IMG/VR virus record: IMGVR_UViG_3300032284_002307 | Coordinates: 1-33,397 of that record | Direction: 5' to 3' (one strand) | DNA length: 33,397 nt | Source of the DNA: a virus | Shown: positions 31,017 through 33,397 of the stretch, one piece after another | Numbering within the stretch: position 1 is the first letter of the stretch | Layout: every line of letters begins with the position of its first letter | Program-made: the position numbers and the translations under genes | Notes under the pieces: model-generated | Databases searched by the model: none | What the model was told of the DNA's origin: nothing | Seen by the model: the letters and a program-made list of their open reading frames with translations, nothing else

Positions 31017-31651
31017 CGTGTTAAGTCTACGGCGTTCCCGTGAGATCCCTGAATCATAGGGATTGCACCACCGCTTTTATCTACTGAAATAAATTGACGC
31101 CCCATATTTGACGGTGGAGTAATTTTAGAAGCAGCTCTAATTTTAGGGGCTGGTAAAGCGCCTTGAGAGTTAGCTGGCAAAGCTTTTTGAGTGCTAGATG
31201 ATGACTCTGGCTTATAAGGCGGTGCATAGCTATTTGGTCTATTTACATTTGAATAATTTGCTTTTTTACCAATAAGGTCTTCAGCTTCTCCTACAGTTAT
31301 ATGGCCAGCATTAAGGGCAGAGGCGACATCTGACTGGCGTGGTTTAAATCCCGCTCCAGAGTTTAAATTACCGGCTTCTTCTGGAGTAATATTTTCAGAT
31401 TTCATTGCGCTTCTTACATCTTTTACTAGAGGCTTTTTTTCTTTAACTTCTGAATTAGTGGGGGTTTCATCTTTTTGTTTTTGTTTTTTAAATTTAACAC
31501 TTACCCCGGCTGATCCGGGAATTCCAGCAAAACCCATTACTTTTGATGAGCCACCAGAGGTAATTTTAATGGGACCGTTTTGATTATTGACCCCTTTAGA
31601 TTTTTGAAACTTCTTAAAGGAATCGTATTCTCTTTCTGATATCTCTGGCAT
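31013..31651 (-). CDS. Disordered protein of unknown function
   Basis: This 212-residue protein is rich in Ser, Lys, Pro and Asn, with little predicted fold: MPEISEREYDSFKKFQKSKG at the start. Residues about 83-125 hold two similar units (RSAMKSENITPEEAGNLN and ASALNAGHITVGEAEDLI), small helical pairs of the pattern A-(x)n-I-T-x-x-E-A. The end has IPMIQGSHGNAVDLTR. There is no Cys or membrane segment. The ribosome-binding site is weak or absent, and a GATAAT hexamer lies six bases before the ATG. A virion or assembly role is possible but not supported by a motif. Confidence 0.65.
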   Translation of the reverse strand: MPEISEREYDSFKKFQKSKGVNNQNGPIKITSGGSSKVMGFAGIPGSAGVSVKFKKQKQKDETPTNSEVKEKKPLVKDVRSAMKSENITPEEAGNLNSGAGFKPRQSDVASALNAGHITVGEAEDLIGKKANYSNVNRPNSYAPPYKPESSSSTQKALPANSQGALPAPKIRAASKITPPSNMGRQFISVDKSGGAIPMIQGSHGNAVDLTR

Positions 31652-31657
31652 GCTGTA

Positions 31658-31663
31658 ATTATC
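31658..31663 (-). promoter_or_regulatory. Candidate -10 element for a leaderless transcript
   Basis: GATAAT on the minus strand ends six bases before the ATG at 31651, so transcription would begin at or near the A of the start codon. No good -35 is seen. Leaderless genes with this spacing are common in actinobacteria, and no ribosome-binding site is visible here. Confidence 0.4.
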
Positions 31664-31759
31664 CGTCAGCTGCCGTAAATAAACTCAGTAAAAGCGAGCA
31701 GTTTAAGGACTAATGCTCAGGTCCATACGACAGGTAGCGAAACGCTGTCGATATATATG

Positions 31760-32251
31760 CTACTTGATTTTGATAGTTTTTGGCTTTAATTCTTCAGGGA
31801 CTTCACGCTCGACCTTGATGGTCAAAAGCCCGTCCTTAAGAGCCGCTTCCTTGATAGACATCCACTCGCCCAACACAAACTGCTGAGTCCATTGACGTTC
31901 AGCGATGCCTTGGTGTAGAAATTCATCCTCGGACTTTTCATCTTTTTTCAAGTTGCTTTTTACGGTTAGAAGATCTTTTTCAACAGTAATATCGATGTCT
32001 TCTTTACTGTAACCAGCTACTGCCAGCTCAACTCGGTATGTATCCGCATCTACCTTAATGATGTTATAAGGCGGAAATGACATTGGTTTCTTCATAGTGG
32101 CTAAAGTTTGCCAACGACTAATTTGGTCGTTAAACCCTAGGAAGAATTGATCAGCAAAAATGCTGGATAGAGATGGGATTGTTACCGTAGTTGCCGGTAG
32201 TTTTGCCCCCCACTGATCGTGAGGTGAGCCTGTTGGATAGCCTGATGCCAT
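31760..32251 (-). CDS. hsp20: Small heat-shock protein (Hsp20/alpha-crystallin)
   Basis: This 163-residue protein has a hydrophobic N-terminal region (FADQFFLGFNDQISRW) and an alpha-crystallin domain at about 60-150, with YNIIKVDADTYRVELAVAGY, DIDITVEKDLLTV, an IbpA-like RQWTQQFVLGEWMSIKEAAL, and the hallmark A-x-x-x-D-G-L-L at 137-143. The C-terminal I-K-I (160-162) is the IxI motif used for oligomer assembly. It is an ATP-independent holdase that keeps unfolding proteins soluble. Phage-borne Hsp20 is known from cyanophages and may help virion assembly. It has a strong AAGGAG site, with a terminator hairpin upstream. Confidence 0.93.
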   Translation of the reverse strand: MASGYPTGSPHDQWGAKLPATTVTIPSLSSIFADQFFLGFNDQISRWQTLATMKKPMSFPPYNIIKVDADTYRVELAVAGYSKEDIDITVEKDLLTVKSNLKKDEKSEDEFLHQGIAERQWTQQFVLGEWMSIKEAALKDGLLTIKVEREVPEELKPKTIKIK

Positions 32252-32280
32252 GTTATATCTCCTTAGACGATATAAATAAA

Positions 32281-32311
32281 TTAGACGGCCTCCGGTTGGC
32301 AGGCCGCCTAA
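32281..32311. terminator. Terminator between endolysin and hsp20
   Basis: An 11-bp stem (TTAGGCGGCCT with AGGCCGTCTAA on the minus strand, one G-U pair) with a 9-base loop lies 16 bases after the endolysin stop. It is followed by TTTATTTATAT. On the plus strand it would be followed by TTATTTT. Confidence 0.7.
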
Positions 32312-32327
32312 TTATTTTAGCAATTTA

Positions 32328-33134
32328 TTAGTCTAGGTGCTTCATAATCTCTGCCCAAGTTGCTGGGCCTACGATTCCATTAGAATCCAAGTGGTCGTTG
32401 CTATCTTGAATAGCAATAATTGCTTTCTTTGTAGCTGGACCATATTCCCCGTCAGCATCTAGATCAAGGGCTTGCTGAATAAGCTTTACTGCATCTCCAG
32501 TATCTCCAGGCTTTACTTGACCTGGGAATGGAGGAATTTGCTTAACAACTGGTGTAGCTGGGTCAGAGTGAACCCCGTCTGTATATGAAGGGCGTCCAAA
32601 GCCAACAACAGAAGCCCAGAGGTGGCGCTTGTTGTCTACCTTGTAACCACGGACGTTCATAGCGCATTCGCCACCGTTATTAGGTGAACCTTTAGGCTTT
32701 GAGTCTGGTGTGGTGTTTCCTTCTACAGTTGTGATTGTGCCATCGCCATTGTCCTTAACCACAATTCCCACGTGCTGGATTGGGCTATCTGGTTTAGCTG
32801 CTGGAACAAACGAGAAGTAAACGAGGTCTCCTGGCTGTGGATGAGCGTTTGCTGCATCTGCCCAAGCACCCATCTTCTTAAATGCTTCTGCACCTGTTGG
32901 TGTAAAAACAGTATTAGGAATCTTTACTTTTGCCTTGTCAGCGCACCACATCATAAGGCTTCCGCACCATGCTTGGAAGTTAGCTTTTGTAAAGGCGCCA
33001 TAAATTGTTTCGTTATCTTTTGGTCCTTCAATAACACCAACTTGTGAACGAGCAACTTCTAACATACGTGCTGCTGTTCCTGGTTGTGCATTTGTTACTG
33101 GAGGTACTGGATTACCTACATTGCCTAATGCCAT
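32328..33134 (-). CDS. Endolysin: CHAP amidase/endopeptidase with peptidoglycan-binding domain
   Basis: This 268-residue protein has, at residues 22-185, a CHAP/NlpC-like cysteine hydrolase: MLEVARSQVGVIEGPKDNET, then FQAWCGSLMMWCADKA with likely nucleophile Cys57, PQPGDLVYFSF, IQHVGIVV with His121, and VEGNT (Glu138/Asn140). Residues about 205-268 are a PG_binding_1 domain (VKPGDTGDAVKLIQQALDLD, DADGEYGPATKKAI, GIVGPATWAEIM). It should cut peptide bonds of host peptidoglycan from inside after holin action. It has no signal peptide, so it depends on a holin. Strong AAGGAG site. The architecture is typical for actinobacterial phages. Confidence 0.92.
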   Translation of the reverse strand: MALGNVGNPVPPVTNAQPGTAARMLEVARSQVGVIEGPKDNETIYGAFTKANFQAWCGSLMMWCADKAKVKIPNTVFTPTGAEAFKKMGAWADAANAHPQPGDLVYFSFVPAAKPDSPIQHVGIVVKDNGDGTITTVEGNTTPDSKPKGSPNNGGECAMNVRGYKVDNKRHLWASVVGFGRPSYTDGVHSDPATPVVKQIPPFPGQVKPGDTGDAVKLIQQALDLDADGEYGPATKKAIIAIQDSNDHLDSNGIVGPATWAEIMKHLD

Positions 33135-33144
33135 TTATTACTCC

Positions 33145-33397
33145 TTAGTTATAGTTTGGGTCATCTTCAGGGGCTGCAGGAACTGCTGGAGCTCCTGGTG
33201 CAGCTACATCTGCTGGAGCAGATTGACCTTGTGTTTTTGTGGTTGTTCCATCTGGGTTAATAGTGATAGCAGCTCCTGTTTGACGAGCTTCTACAGCTAA
33301 GTCTGCAGCGGTCTTAGCTTGGGTATCAATAGCGGCAAATGCTGAATTGATTTCATCCATGGTAAGTTTTCCATCATCCATAAATCCACGAGCAAGC
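33145..33397 (-). CDS. Unknown protein (5' end beyond the window)
   Basis: The frame is open through the right edge (reading LARGF before the ATG at 33381), and no ribosome-binding site precedes that ATG, so the true start probably lies outside. The visible 83 residues hold a helical segment (MDDGKLTMDEINSAFAAIDT, then QAKTAADLAVEARQ) and a Pro/Ala-rich acidic tail ending PEDDPNYN. It has no Cys or membrane segment and lies 10 bases upstream of the endolysin gene. Function is unknown. Confidence 0.6.
   Translation of the reverse strand, partial: LARGFMDDGKLTMDEINSAFAAIDTQAKTAADLAVEARQTGAAITINPDGTTTKTQGQSAPADVAAPGAPAVPAAPEDDPNYN

Noticed and set aside
31728-31750. Inverted repeat CGACAG...CTGTCG after hsp20 as a terminator or integration site
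   Set aside because: The arms compete with an inner AGCG/CGCT stem, no U-run follows on the minus strand, and no integrase or second copy is seen.

Overview
This window is part of the genome of a tailed double-stranded DNA phage. It holds a packaging and capsid block (large terminase, portal, scaffold-like protein, N4-gp56-type major capsid protein), a long series of fibre and adhesin genes, and lysis genes. The host is probably a Gram-positive actinobacterium. This is inferred from the CHAP plus peptidoglycan-binding endolysin, a secreted transglycosylase that looks actinobacterial, and PASTA repeats in virion-like proteins. The moderate to low GC and the cyanophage-like accessory genes (Hsp20, 2OG-Fe(II) oxygenases, GT2-TPR, Hint) suggest an uncultured aquatic phage. 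No tape measure, tail tube, sheath, integrase or replication gene is present, so tail type and lifestyle cannot be read here.

Every gene but one is on the minus strand, so transcription runs from right to left. From right to left: (a) 33397-30249 holds an unknown partial gene, the CHAP endolysin, Hsp20, a disordered protein and a run of very small coupled genes. (b) 30235-24723 holds a protein with a C-terminal Hint (intein-like) domain, two adjacent 2OG-Fe(II) oxygenases, a conserved unknown gene, and three related proteins sharing an N-terminal N(V/I)RVDF-x-x-GN motif, one with two PASTA repeats. (c) 24674-24135 is the only plus-strand gene, a secreted transglycosylase with its own promoter and terminator. 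(d) 23906-21987 holds two small membrane proteins and several small zinc-ribbon, KTSC and unknown genes. (e) 21876-15221 is the terminase, portal, scaffold and capsid block. (f) 15108-1671 is a 13 kb block with an adaptor-like protein followed by at least nine fibre or adhesin proteins, three of them rich in Gly-Pro-Thr collagen-like repeats. (g) 1669-1 holds a small coiled-coil protein, a GT2-TPR glycosyltransferase and a partial virion-like gene.

Genes are packed tightly, with many TAATG and ATGA stop/start overlaps. Several genuine-looking genes are very short (32, 40, 45, 51 and 52 codons) and are easily missed. Hairpins resembling intrinsic terminators lie in several gaps of the minus-strand array without clear promoters after them, which suggests graded readthrough or antitermination.

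The most interesting combination is three collagen-like fibres together with a prolyl-4-hydroxylase-like oxygenase, a second oxygenase and a GT2-TPR glycosyltransferase. This could be a phage-encoded pathway for modifying virion fibres. The Hint protein and the RVDF/PASTA adhesin family are further candidates for undescribed virion biology. No tRNA, CRISPR array or insertion sequence was seen, and no stretch over 300 bases lacks a gene.
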